Of a DNA stretch of 64,000 bases, positions 41,346 through 52,937 are shown one piece after another (the stretch's first letter is position 1; each line of letters begins with the position of its first letter). The notes under the pieces are model-generated. The model was not told where the DNA came from and made no database searches. It saw only the letters and a list, made by a program, of their open reading frames with translations. The stretch is from Bettongia penicillata ogilbyi (Eukaryota; Chordata; Mammalia; Diprotodontia; Potoroidae), in contig JAJHZJ010000399.1 of the NCBI GenBank assembly GCA_023548195.1, positions 8,588,600-8,652,599 of the forward strand, written 5' to 3'. Made by a program: the position numbers and the translations under genes.

Positions 41346-42309
41346 GTAGCAACTTGTTTTGCTATAGTATAGTGTGTAACAGAAGTTTTGTTTTTCTCAT
41401 ATTCACAGGAGAGAAGCAGATTTTTGCAAATGAAAATCTTTTTTTAAATCACTCACATGATTCCAAGGAAGCTATAGAACTGCTGAGGGACCTTAATTAC
41501 ATTTTCGTAGTGCCCGGTATTTTAATCGTTAAAGCTGTTTAACATGTAATTCCCACAAACATAACAAGAGATTGCTACTTAAAACTTCTAGATAGAAAAA
41601 CAGTTTTAATTACACATAAAACTTTTAACCTGGAAGACGTACAAGTCTGGTTATATAAAAACTCTATGTTCATTTAATCGCTGCAAAAGAGCCAAATCTA
41701 GAGGAAAACAATAGATATATGGAAGCAAGAGTGATAAGCCTAGATAGATTATATTTAAAAAAATCAGTCTAAATACTTTTTATAACAAAACATCACATAA
41801 ACAGTAATATTAAACTATAAATTTAGCTTATGCTAAAATCTTCTAAGTAAAACTGCATGGCTAAGTATTCAAAGAAGAAAGGTTGCTAAATAACAGGTAA
41901 AAAAATATTCAAAGTATTTCATGGAATCATTTGCCTAACAGTATTTTCAACATTACTTACTATTACACATAATGACAAAAATAAGGAAATAGAAAGATAC
42001 TAGACAGCTCAATTGGAAATTTTAATTTAGCAATATGTTAAAATAGGATCAGGGAACTGTTATCACAGAGGCAGAACTAGCCCATGTGTGAGTATTATTC
42101 TGCAAAAGCTTGAAGTAAAGAAAGATGCAGAAATTTAAAGGGTACTGTAGAAAGTTTTTGTACTTCTTCAACAGCAGAAATAATTAAAGATAGCCTATAT
42201 CTGGCAAGAACATTCATTATAATAGCAAGTTATAATTTCCTCCCCTCGGCAGATGTATTTCCAAGTGAGTTCTTCCCTGGTTCACACCTGCCTAGTTCCC
42301 TCCTTTTGT

Positions 42310-42331
42310 GCACGCGCACGCGCGCACGCAC

Positions 42332-42378
<47 letters not shown>
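42310..42378. repeat. (GC/AC)n microsatellite
   Basis: Alternating purine-pyrimidine tract CACGCGCACGCGCGCACGCA followed by about 24 CA units. Confidence 0.97.
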
Positions 42379-42379
<1 letters not shown>

Positions 42380-42960
42380 CTTCCCATCATAGGGAATTAT
42401 CCTAGAGCTTCTTCCAACTACCACCAAACTGAAAACCAAGGTTTCTCCACAATAAAAACTTAATTCACAGGGGCAGAGCTAAGATGGCGGAGTAGAAGGA
42501 CGAATGTTTACGAGCTCCAACCCACAGCCCAAAGAATTAATGTAAAAAGAGACCCCCATAACTTCTGGACTACTGAAAGGTGTACAGAAACGGAGTGGAA
42601 GAGATTTCCGTGCCAGAGAGCCCTGGAGAGCCGTCCCCAGGGTCCGTCGCACCCCGGAAAGCGGACCCCACCCCAGCAATGCCCTGACCGCGGTCCCAGA
42701 GAAGCTGACCTGAGCAGGCTTCAGGGACGGAAGCTCCGGCAGCCGGGAAAGTCCCTCCGCCCACAGAAGCTACAGGTCAGTGAGAGAGACAGCTGGCTGG
42801 CTGAGGGGAGTGGGGTGTCTCCGTGACTCAGGGCCCCTCGGGAGGAAGTGGGGCGGCAGAGACGGGGGCAGGAAGTGGCGGAGGCAGAGGCGTGGGCGGC
42901 AGTGGAGGCAGCAGCAGCTGCGGCGGCCCAGGACTTCCCCAGCAGCAGGCAGGATCTTCA

Positions 42961-43104
42961 TTACTGAAAGTCTCTGCATAAACAACCTGAGGGAGCTGAG
43001 CCTGGGAGGCGGCCCCGCCCCCACCCGCTCCCTTACTGAAGGTCTCTGCATAAAGCCCCTGAGGGAGCTGAGCCTGGGGGACAGCCCTGCCCCCACCCCA
43101 GCAC
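42961..43104 (+). repeat. Two 72-bp tandem units in HAL1 copy 4 5'UTR
   Basis: TTACTGAA at 42961 and 43033, an exact 72-bp spacing, same monomer as copies 1 and 2. Confidence 0.9.
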
Positions 43105-43242
43105 CAGAACTAAAGCTACATTGATTAGCAGCTGGGCGGGCAGCGCGGAAAGCCCATTTGAATCTCAGAGCCCAAGCACTGGCTGAGCGGATCTAGGCGG
43201 GGGTGGACAGGAATCTCAGAAGTCAAGTAACTGGCTGGGAAA

Positions 43243-44343
43243 ATGCCTAGAAAAGGGAAGAAAAATAAGACTATAGAGAGTTTTTTCCAACAAATGCAAA
43301 TGATCCCGACATTCGGATCTGATGACAAGGACGTATTCTTGCCATCAGGGAAAGACGTGGAGGGCGGAGCCTCGGTACCCCAGACACCCCAGGGGGGTGG
43401 TGGGTGGGCTCAGACCTTGGAAGAGCTCAAAAAGGATTTTGAAAAGCAAGTTAGACAGGTGGAGGAAAAACTGGGAAGAGAAATGAGAGAGATGCAAGAA
43501 AAGTATGAAAAACGGGTCAATACCTTGGTAAAGGAGACCCAAAAAATGCTGAAGAAAATAACCCCTTGAAGAATAAGCTCACTCAATTGGCAAAAGAGGT
43601 TCAAAAAAGCCAATGAGGAGAAGAATGCTTTCAAAAGCAGAATGAGCCAAATGGAAAAAGAGTTTCAAAAGCTCACTGAATTTAATAGTTCTCTCAAAAT
43701 TAGAATGGAACAGATGGAGTCTAATGACTTTACAAGAAACCAAGAAATCACCAAACAAAACCAAAAGAATGAAAAAAATGGAAGAGAATGTAAAATATCT
43801 CATGGGAAAAACAACTGATCTGGAAAATAGATCCAGGAGAGACAATTTAAAAATTATGGGACTACCTGAAACTCATGATCAAAAAAGAGCCTAGACATCA
43901 TCTTCCATGAAATTATCAAGGAAAACTGCCCTGACATTCTAGAACCAGAGGGCAAAATAAGTATTGAAAGAATCCATCGATCACCACCTGAAAGAGATCC
44001 AAAAAGAGCAACTCCTAGGAACACTGTGGCCAAATTCCAGAACTCCCAGCTCAAGGAGAAAATCTTGCAAGCAGCTAGAAAGAAACAATTCCAGTACTGT
44101 GCAAATACAATCAGGATAACTCAAGGTCTAGCAGCTTCTACATTAAGGGATCGAAGGGCGTGGAATAGGATATTCCAGAAGTCAAAGGAACTAGGACTCA
44201 AACCAAGAATCACCTATCCAGCTAAACTGAGTATAATACTTCAGGGGAAAATATGGTCTTTCAATGAAACAGAGGACTTTCTATCATTCTTGATGAAAAG
44301 ACCAGAGCTGAAAAGAAAATTTGACTTCCAAACACAAGAATGA
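43243..44343 (+). pseudogene. HAL1 copy 4 ORF1 (several frameshifts)
   Basis: The start MPRKGKKNKT is at 43243. The frame is lost at 43541-43546 (ACCCAAAAAATGCTG, one A fewer than copies 1, 3 and 5). Further single-base changes occur in A runs near 43603, 43773 and 43882. The C-terminal part reopens at 44026-44343 with RITYPAKLSIILQG and FQTQE. All breaks are homopolymer slips; substitutions against copies 1 and 2 are few. Confidence 0.92.
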
Positions 44344-45337
44344 GAAGAAGCATGAAAAAGGAAACAGCAAAGAGAAGTCTTAAGGGACTCACCAGAAGTG
44401 AACTGTTTACATTCCTACATGGAAAGACAATATTTGTAACTCTTAAAACTTTTCAGTATCTGGGTAGTTGGTGGGTCCATACTCACACATGTACACACAT
44501 GTACACACACACAGAGACAGAGAGCACAGATTGAATTGAATAGGATGGGACCATATCTTAAAAGAAATTAAGGTAAATGGTGAGACAGAAATGTAGTGGG
44601 AGGAAAGAGGGTGAAATTGAATGGAGTAATTATATGTCATTTAAGAGGCAAGTAGGAGACTTTTTAGTGGAGGGAAAAAGAGGAGAGCTGAGAAAAAAAA
44701 AACAAAACAAAAAAAACAAGAAGTTTACCCTCATCACATTTCGCTAAAGAAAGGAATAAAATGCACACTTATTTTGGTATGAAAACCTATCTTACAGTAT
44801 AGGAAAGTGGGGGAGAAGGAGATAAGCAAGGCAGGGGATGATGGAAGGGAGGGAAAAGGGAGGAGGGAGCAATTTGAAGTCAACACTTGGGGAGGGACAG
44901 GATCAAAAGACAGAAGTGAAACAATGAGGGGCAGGGTAGGATGGAGGGTAATTCAGTTAGTCTTACACAACACGACTGTCAGGGAAGTCATTTGAAAAAC
45001 TACACAGATATGGCCTATATTGAATTGCCTGCCTTCCCAAAGGGAATGGGTGGGGAGGGAGGGATGGGGAGAATTTGGAACTCAAAGTTTTAGGAACAAC
45101 TGTTTAGTATTGCTGTTGCTACTAGGAAAGAAGACATACAGTTAAGGGGGAATAGAAAGTCATCTGGCCCTACAGGAGAAAAGAGAAGATGGAGACAAGA
45201 GAAGGGAGGGATGACAGAAGAGAGGGCAGATTGGAGATAGGGAAAATTAGATGCTTGGGGTATTGGGGTGGGGGGAGGGGATAAAGGGAGAAAATTTGGA
45301 ACCCAAAATTTTGTGAAAATGAATGTAAAAAGTTAAT

Positions 45338-45443
<106 letters not shown>

Positions 45444-46082
45444 GGAACAAAGGAGAATAACATTGTCCGGACCTCAGATTATACTACAAAGCCATGGTTA
45501 TTGAAACTATTTGGTACTGGAGAGAAAAAAGGTGGAAGAGATTAAAGAATCAGAAATCACAGGTCCAGTCCTATGCTTCTGTTAGTTGTCTATAGTTACC
45601 TTTGTCAGAGATATTTGATACACATTTTTTCCCCAGAAAATTTGACACTTATTTTATTTGCATTAATTTTGTTCATGCAAAAGCTTTTCAATTCTATATA
45701 ATTAACATTGTCTAATTTTCTTTTATTATCACCTCTTATTTTGAGTTTATTGTGGCATATAATCTGAGAACATGTTGGCCTTCATTTATGTCAGACTTCT
45801 TTCTAGGAGTTCTTGACATTTGGGAGTTCTTTCCTGTGGAGTTTATGTTATAGGGTTTAGTGAACCTATGGGTTATTGAGTTCAATTATTTCTTATTCTT
45901 CCTTATCTTGTTTGGTCTACTAATTTTTTTTAAAAAATCAGTACCAGATAATTTTGATGATTATTGCTTCGTGGTATAATCTGAGGTCTGGAAGTACTAT
46001 TCTAAGAGAGAGTTCTTAATCAAACAAAAGATGGAAGAGATCACAAAATATGCAATAAAGTTTATTTTTTTATTAATTAAAA
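45444..46082 (+). other. Candidate 3'-transduced segment of HAL1 copy 4
   Basis: This 640-bp segment lies between the GAAA tract and the second target-site copy. It contains decayed L1 ORF2 pieces in both orientations (45467-45520 is an imperfect inverted repeat of 45940-45992). It ends with CAATAAAG (AATAAA at 46053-46058) about 20 bp before an A-rich tail (46078-46087). Polyadenylation at this downstream signal rather than the element's own would give this structure. An alternative is a later insertion or rearrangement within the tail. Confidence 0.6.
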
Positions 46083-46189
46083 AAAAACTTAATTCACTCT
46101 GTGCCATAATTGCTAGCTGGATGAACTGAAAACGCTTAAATCCTTCCAGAGATAAAAGTGCCAGAACCAGTCTAATTTAACATTTTTCT

Positions 46190-46330
46190 AAGATCCCAGA
46201 ACAGAAAGTACACAGTGAAATCTCTAAGTTTGCCAGCAATACTAAGTTTATCCAAACAGCCTAGTATTTCTGAATTGTCAATTAAGTATCTTATTCTAAT
46301 AGCATATAGTGAAAAGAAGAGCAGCTAATG
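46190..46330 (+). repeat. Dispersed repeat B, copy 2 (unclassified)
   Basis: ACAGAAAGTACACAGTGAAA, AATACTAAGTTTATCCAAAC, AGCCTAGTATTTCTG and TAATAGCATATAGTGAAAAG match, with gaps, 40847-40980. TTTGCCAGCAATACTAAGTT could be a worn reverse-transcriptase motif of an L3/CR1 LINE. Confidence 0.4.
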
Positions 46331-46474
46331 TGGCACTGGATAGGACCGTTGGGAATGTTCAATTTAACATCTTTATTTTACTGCCTGGAAACTGAGACCC
46401 CAAAAAGTTAAACACTTCACTCAAAATCATCAGTAAGTTAAATAGCAACAAGGTCTTTCATTCCAGTAAACCTC

Positions 46475-46580
46475 TGAGGACAGACTAGGGTCAGGGGGCC
46501 TGGGGTCTACTCCCAGGCTTGGTGTATGACCTTAGACAAATCTCTTTACCTCTCTAAGCCTCAATTTCTTCATTTAGAAT
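46475..46580 (+). repeat. CORE-SINE fragment
   Basis: GGTCAGGGGGCCTGGGGTCT, TATGACCTTAGACAAATCTC, TTTACCTCTCTAAGCCTCAA in forward MIR/Mar1 order. Confidence 0.65.
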
Positions 46581-46799
46581 TTAATTCAGCTCAGTTAAAA
46601 ACATTTATACAGGACATAGCATCGCAAAGTCTTCTCTTAGGCTGCTAAGTTTAGATAAAGATGGGATCCTGACTCTCTAGAAGCTTAGTCAAAAATGGCT
46701 TGATTAGACTAGATCAAGGTCATCAAAGAAACAGAAAGGGATCTTTGCAGGCACATACTGACTTAGAAAACTGAGATTTAACATTATTGAAGTTGTACT

Positions 46800-46875
46800 G
46801 CCTTTTAATTTACTTTGTTAAACATTTTCCAATTACATTTTAACTGGTTCTAGTGAGAGTTGGACACCTCTGTAC
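46800..46875 (+). repeat. Dispersed repeat A, copy 2 (unclassified)
   Basis: CCAATTACATTTTAACTGGT and AGAGTTGGACACCTCTGTAC parallel 33360-33430. Confidence 0.5.
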
Positions 46876-47059
46876 TAGATGACCTCTAACCTCTGTGAAA
46901 ATTTTGATTTAAGTTATAAGATATCCATCAGTAAACATTTATTAAGTGTGTACTATGTACCAGGCACTGGCCTAAATGCTGGGGATACAAAAAGAGTTTG
47001 TAAAAGACAGTCTCTGACCTCAACGAGTTTATAATCACAGACACTAGTTGTAAAAATTC

Positions 47060-48770
47060 TTTCCCATGCCATACCAATCAAACTACCAGATAATTATTTT
47101 CTAGAGTTAGAAAAAAATACTATCAAAATTCATATGGAAGAACAAAAGGTCCAGAATATCAAGGGAACTAATGAAAAGAAATGCTAGGGAAGGTGGCATA
47201 GTGCTACCAAATCTCAAATTGCATAATAAAGCAACAATCATCAAAACCACTAAGTACTGGCTAAGAAACAGAGGGGTAGAGCATTGGAATAGGTTAGGTA
47301 CTCAAAACACAGCAGTCAATGACTACAGCAACCTACTATTTGATAAACCCAAGGACTCCAACTTCTGGGATAGGAACTCACTATTTGACAAAAATTGCTG
47401 GGAAAAGTGGATACCAGTGTGGTGAAAACTGGGCATAGATCAATGCCTGACACTGAACACAAGAATAAAGTCCAAATGGATACATGACCTAGGTATACAG
47501 ATTGATACTATAAACAAATGAGTGGAGCACAGAACAGTGTATTTGTCAGATTTGTGGAGAATGGAGAAATTTTTGACTAAACAAGAGATAGAGAACATTA
47601 TGAAGAGCAAAATGGATAATTTTGATTACATTAAATTGAAAAGGTTTTGTACAAACAAATCCAATGCAACCAAGATTAGGAGGAAGCAGCAAACTGAAAA
47701 AGAATTTCTGCAACTTAGTGTCTCCGACAAAGGCCTCATTTCCAAAATTATATAGAGAACTGAGTCAAATTTACAAGAATACAAGTTATTCCCCAACTGA
47801 TAAATGGTCAAAGGATATGAACCAGCAATTTTCAGAGGAAGAAATTAAAGAGCTATCTATAATCGTATGAAAAAATGTTCTAAATCACTACTGATTACCA
47901 AGATGCAAATCAAAACAACTCTGAGGTACCACATCACACTTATCAGATTGGCTAACATGACAAAACAGGAAGGTGATAAATGCTGGAGAAGATGCGGGAG
48001 AGTCGAACACTAATTCATTGCATAGTAATTTGGAACTATGTCCAAATGGCTACAAAAATGCGCATACCCTTTGCATACCCAGCAAAACTGCTGCTAGAAT
48101 TGCATCCCCATGAGATCATAAAAATGGGAAAGGGTCCCACATGTACAAAAATATTTATAGCAGCTCTCTTTGTAGTGGTCAAAAACTGGAAATCAGGGGG
48201 ATGTCCATCAATTGGGGAATGGCTGAACAAGGTGTAATACATGAATGTAATGAAATACTATTGTGCTATAAGAAATGATGAATAGGAAGACTTCAGAGAG
48301 ACCTGGAAGGACATATATGAACTGATGCTGAGTGAAAGGAGCAGAACCAGGAGAACTTTGTACACAGTAACAACCAAAGTTTGCGAAGAATTATTTTGGT
48401 AGACTTGGCCCTTCACAGCAATGTAAGGACTTAAAAAATTCCCAATGAACTCTTGAGGCAAAATGCCTTCCCCATCCAGAGCAAGAACTATGGAATTGGA
48501 TCACAGAATGAAGCAGACTATTTTCTCTTGTGTGTTGTTTTGTTTGCATCGTTTCTCCCATTCATTTTAATTCTTCTAAGGTGAAAATGTATTTAATAAG
48601 AATGTATGTGTAGAACCTACGTATAAGATTGCACGCCGTGTGAGGGGGGGGAAGGGGAAAGGAAGGAGAAGGTGGTGGAGGAGGGGGAAAAAAATCTAAG
48701 ATATACGAATGTGATTGTAGAAATCTGAAAAACAATTATTTAATTTTTAAGAAATAAGTTAAAAAAATAG
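47060..48770 (+). pseudogene. 5'-truncated L1: ORF2 C-terminus and 3' end
   Basis: The open segment 47171-47425 reads GGIVLPNLKLHNKATIIKT, EHWNRLG and WDRNSLFDKNCWEKW, the C-terminal domain of L1 ORF2 downstream of the RT. Stops interrupt afterwards (47426, 47755, 47870). The 3' part has TGGCTAACATGACAAAACAG, CCAATTGGGG-type words, TACTATTGTGCTATAAG and GAACTGATGCTGAGTG, then a G-rich GAAGGGGAAAGGAAGGAG tract and an A-rich tail near 48760. No catalytic domain remains. Confidence 0.85.
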
Positions 48771-49189
48771 ACAACATAAATATATGAATAATAAAGAGAA
48801 TTGTCAGATATCAAATCATCAGCAACTGGAGTTACTAAAGCCTTCGTGCAGAATTCAGGTTCATGAACTAAGTTATCTCCAATTCTAAACTCTGACTCAA
48901 CCTCCATATCCAATATTCTAAATTCCAACTCTTCAACAATCTCTCACATCACCTTTTCTTTACTCACAACACAACCTTCAGGACCTCATCACCTTTTACC
49001 AAGACTACTGCAACAGTGAAACTGGTTTCCTTAAATCTAGTCTTTCTCTTTTCCAATCCATGCTCTACCCAATAGCCAAGCTAACATTCTGAAAGCACAT
49101 AGAGTTGATTTCCATTACTCCTAGTCTGTATTTGTAAATTCATCTTATAAAAATTTATTCATAACCACAAAATCAATACACACAGTTGC

Positions 49190-49760
49190 ACCAAAAAAAC
49201 TGTACCAATACATACACTCTCAGCCGCAAAGAGGGCAATGTGCTATTATAATGTCAATCAGTGTTCTTTTGGTGGTATTGTAGAGCCACATTTTTCACAT
49301 TTTTGTGCTTTTTGTTGGTAATTTCACTGTTTAAAGTGGCCCCCAAATATAGTGCTTAAGTGCTGTCTTATTTCTACATGCAAGAAGGCTGTGATGTGCC
49401 TTATAGAGAAAACATGTTAGACAAGCTTCATTCAGGTATGAGTTATAATAATATTGGCCATGAGTTCAAAGTTTCAAGCATGAGTTGAGTTCATAAGTTC
49501 AATATTAATGAATCAACAATATGCTGAGTTCATAAGTTCAATATTAATGAATCAACAATATGACAAATCTTGAAAGAGGAAATTCAACAGTCTGGAGGTG
49601 AGGCTGCTCTGGAAAGCACAGCTAAAGTAAATGTTGTATTTAGAGACTCACAGGAATCTCACACAATGTTTCCATTATGAGAAATGAATAGTTCCATTAA
49701 TTCAGTGTTCAAGGTGACTATACACATCCTAACTACCAAGAATGGTTAAGAATCTACTGT
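49190..49760 (+). mobile_element. Tigger/pogo-like DNA transposon relic
   Basis: Contains TTTAAAGTGGCCCCCAAATA, TAGTGCTTAAGTGCTGTCTT, CAAGAAGGCTGTGATGTGCC and GTTCAATATTAATGAATCAA, the DNA-binding-domain end of Tigger-type transposases as I remember it. Stops throughout. Ends not defined. Confidence 0.6.
49486..49562. repeat. 39-bp tandem duplication
   Basis: TGAGTTCATAAGTTCAATAT through CAACAATATG occurs at 49486 and again at 49525, nearly identical, inside the Tigger relic. Confidence 0.95.
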
Positions 49761-49816
49761 ATCTAACCATTTAAGTCCCTTACCCAATTAGACAATGGTT
49801 CTCTAGTGCCTCTAAG

Positions 49817-50128
49817 GGGGCAGCTAGGTGGTGCAGTGGATGGGGCACCAGTATAGGAGTCAGGACCTGAGTGCAAATCTAACCTCAGACACTTGACACT
49901 CACTAGCTATGTGACCTTAGGTAAGTCACTTAACCCCAATTCCCTCATCCTGGGTCATCACCAGTCATCCTGATGAATATCTGGTCACTGGATTCAGGTG
50001 GGAAGAAGTGAGGTTGGTGACTGTATATCCTTCCCTCACTCAAAGCAAAATCAAGCGTAAGTCATGTCACCATTTCTCTGATGGCATGGTCTCCTTTGGC
50101 AACAAAGGACGAACACACACACACACTA
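49817..50128 (+). mobile_element. tRNA-derived SINE (WSINE/WALLSI-type), full length with TSD
   Basis: Begins GGGGCAGCTAGGTGGTGCAG, has the tRNA-related head with a B-box-like GAGTGCAAATCTAACC, a Mar-type TGTGACCTTAGGTAAGTCAC stretch, a second part CCAGTCATCCTGATGAATAT, GTCATGTCACCATTTCTCTG, and ends CAACAAAGGACGAACACACA. A 12-bp duplication AGTGCCTCTAAG flanks it (49805-49816 and 50129-50140). It is a marsupial SINE, not a functional tRNA gene. Confidence 0.88.
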
Positions 50129-50290
50129 AGTGCCTCTAAGATAAGTATAAATACCGCTGCTTCACATTTAAAATCCTTCATAATTAGGCCATGGCCTGAT
50201 TACAGATTACTGTCACTCATGCTATATACCCATTATGCTTCAACTAAACTGGCCTATTTGCTGTTCCTCATATCAAGAAGTCTATCTCCA

Positions 50291-50426
50291 AACCTATATA
50301 AGATGGCATGCTTGGGGAGAGAGTGGGAAGAAAGTGGGAAGGACAGGGAGGCAGAGAAAAAAAAAAATCTAAGATACATGGAAGCGATTGTAGAACACTG
50401 AAAACAAATAAAATAATTTTTTTAAA
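50291..50426 (+). mobile_element. Short 5'-truncated L1 3' end with TSD
   Basis: About 136 bp: purine-rich stretch, then ATCTAAGATACATGGAAGCG, AACACTGAAAACAAATAAAA and an A/T tail, as at the end of the 47-48.8 kb L1. Flanked by AAGTCTATCTCCA (50278-50290) and AAGTCTACCTCCA (50427-50439), one mismatch in 13. Confidence 0.8.
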
Positions 50427-51714
50427 AAGTCTACCTCCAGCCTCCATAAAGTTTTGCACAGGTTGTCCCTCATGCCTGGAATAATACTCTCTTAGACACT
50501 ATCTCCTTTTAAAGTTCATTTCAAGTACCACTTCCTTTCAGGAGCCTTTCCTAGTTCCCCCAACTTTAGTGTTCATTCCATCACTTTATATTTACTTTGC
50601 ATATATCCTGTGTTAGATTATCTAAGAATATGTTGCATCTCCCCACCTACAAGGAGCTGTTGTAGATAACTGAAATAACTACCTTAACTTCTGCCCAGCA
50701 TAGTAACTAGCAGAATAGGTCCTTGATTTTCTAGGAGCCAGAACTATTCTAAGGAAGTTTCCTCAAAAGTTTGGTACTTTAAACCTATGTCAAGCTAGGC
50801 AAGTTGGTTACATGAGACTACTTGCAATTCCCAATAGAGTACACACTGTACTTAGAAAAAAAATCACCTTTGTGATTTAAATGTACATTTGTGCACTTAA
50901 ACTGAGTACTGAACTAAAATAGACCCGAGGAGTAAAGAGTTAATGCTAGAAAAAAAGAAAGCAGGAAAAGGCACTGAACTTTCTCTGAAAGACTGCTCTA
51001 TTTTCCTTTTACCTTGGCAAAAGTAAATTAACCTAAGACCAAATGCCAAGAGAATATGTGTCTCTGATATGTTCTCATTTTTTTATTGCCCTTTTCTGCC
51101 ATATGTTTCTGTATATGTTTTATGACAAATTCCTATTAGCAAAATAATATTTTTCCATTACTATCTACTAATTCATTTTTTGATATTTTTGGTTAAAAAG
51201 GATATCTGTAATTGGATATAATAAGGTAATATTGAAAAAATTACTTAAAAGAAATAATAGTTTTAAAGTCATACATTGAACAGAAAAAACTTTATAAAAT
51301 GGGAGAATATTAAAAGATAAGTAATTAAAGTGCCACACCATGATTCAACACTGGCGAAAAACCACCATCAAAGGCAGTGCTGGTAATAACGACAGTATGT
51401 AGAACAGTGACTAGCAAGATAGCTATTTGTAGCTTTTTTAAAAAAGTTGATTGTAAAACATTCATAAGGCAGTCATGCTAACATGTAATTTTAAATAATT
51501 AAGTCCAGAAGTAAGAGCAGAGAGAAGGCAAATGAAGAACTATTTGAGTCTTTGCAACCAGCAGACATGCAAATACAGATACAAAGTTACAGTGAGAATA
51601 TAGTATTTCAATATAATGTAGGCTTTTAGAATTAAAATATGCAAATTCATATTAAGATCAATATTTTGTGTTTTCTAGCAATGTGTCATTTCATATTTAA
51701 TAAATGAAAAGCAA

Positions 51715-51850
51715 CATGGCAAAGAAGACTGAACAGAGGTGAGAAAACTTGGGTTCAGGTCTCTCCTTACCCTTGATACATACTAGTTGTGTGACCATGT
51801 GCCACTTAAATTTCTCGGCAATTCTCTAAAACCAATGTTTTAGAGTTGTT
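51715..51850 (+). repeat. CORE-SINE fragment
   Basis: AAAACTTGGGTTCAGGTCTC, ACTAGTTGTGTGACCATGTG, CCACTTAAATTTCTCGGCAA in forward order. Confidence 0.65.
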
Positions 51851-52024
51851 AATTTGGGAAGACATTTAATAACTGGGAACTATCTACATCAATCAAATCA
51901 CAGGTCCAGACATGAAAATAAATTAACCTTCCCTTTCATGATCCTGAAACACATCATTCCCTCTTCCCTCCCAATAATTCTATGAAAATTACTATGAAAA
52001 ATCCTACATCTGAAACTATACCGT

Positions 52025-52125
52025 AGAGATAATCTCATCTAGTACCCTTACTTTACAGGAAACTGAGGCCCAGAAGTTGTCATTTTCCCCAGATCAAAAA
52101 GCAAGCAATGACAAACTCAGTCATC
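52025..52125 (-). repeat. CORE-SINE fragment
   Basis: TCTCATCTAGTACCCTTACT, TTTACAGGAAACTGAGGCCC: reverse-oriented MIR/Mar1 tail. Confidence 0.65.
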
Positions 52126-52937
52126 TAAATTCCCAATTTTTCCCTTATACTCATTACTTGAGTCTTTTCTATCATATACCTTAGTGGGTGAAAAACAGTT
52201 CAACAAGTCACCAAAATTAACTGCCTGTGATGAGCAAGAGACAGAGCTAGTTAGCTGATATTTACCACCAGCTGAAAATATCACAGGAAAATCTTATCCT
52301 AATCTATTAAGGTTTTTTTATTTTTTTAAATATAATTTATTTTCAATTTTCAACATTCACCTTCATAAAATTTTAAATTCCAAATTTCCTCCTCATCTCT
52401 CCCTCCACCCTCACTCTAGGACAGTATGCACTCCAACCACCCCTTTACCCAATCTGTACTCCCTTCTATCACCCTCCCCCTTCTCTCATTCCTCTCCACT
52501 CTATTTTCCTGTAGGGGACGATAGATTCCTATACCCCACTGCTTGTGCAACTTATTTCTCAGTTGCATGTAAAAACAATTTTTAAGGTTCAATTTTAAAG
52601 CTCTGAGTTCCACATTCTCTCCCTTCCTCCCTCCCAACCCATGCTCATTGAGAAAGCCAGAAATTCAATATAGGTCATACATGTATAGCCATGCAAAGCC
52701 ATTTTCCAAAAGACTAACCACATTTCCTCTATCCTGTTCTGTCCTCCATTTACTCCCTTCTCTCCCTTGAGCTGTCCCTCCTCACTAGTGATAACCCCTT
52801 CCTCCAATATGCCATTCCTTCTATTATCCTCCTTCTCTTATTCCCTCCCCCTTCCCTTCCTGCAGGGTAGGATAGATTTTCATACCCAACTAAATGTGAA
52901 TCTTTCCCTCCTTATACCAAATCCGTTGAGAGTAAGG

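Larger units (their letters stand above)
42469..45337 (+). mobile_element. HAL1 copy 4: ORF1-only element, body
   Basis: Starts GGGGCAGAGCTAAGATGGCG after the target-site copy AAAAACTTAATTCAC (42454-42468). Layout: 5'UTR with two 72-bp units, ORF1 region 43243-44343, interrupted CA block (44484-44512), purine-rich 3'UTR, end at ATGTAAAAAGTTAATG near 45337. The second copy of the 15-bp duplication is not at this end but at 46083-46097, so the inserted unit is longer than the HAL1 itself. Antisense to CLCN3. Confidence 0.9.
48890..50640 (+). repeat. L2 LINE 3' region interrupted by younger insertions
   Basis: L2 text at 48890-49135 (CTACTGCAACAGTGAAACTG), then 49760-49816, 50141-50280 (AATCCTTCATAATTAGGCCA, ACTGGCCTATTTGCTGTTCC) and 50427-50640 (CAGGTTGTCCCTCATGCCTG). 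The gaps are a Tigger relic, a SINE with its duplication, and a short L1 3' end with its duplication. Confidence 0.65.

Noticed and set aside
47171..47870. Host gene with several ORFs
   Set aside because: Contiguous L1 ORF2 C-terminal sequence with stops, followed by an L1 3' end and tail.
49817..49890. tRNA gene
   Set aside because: The head is tRNA-like, but the sequence continues into a SINE body, is flanked by a target-site duplication and has no cloverleaf I could complete.
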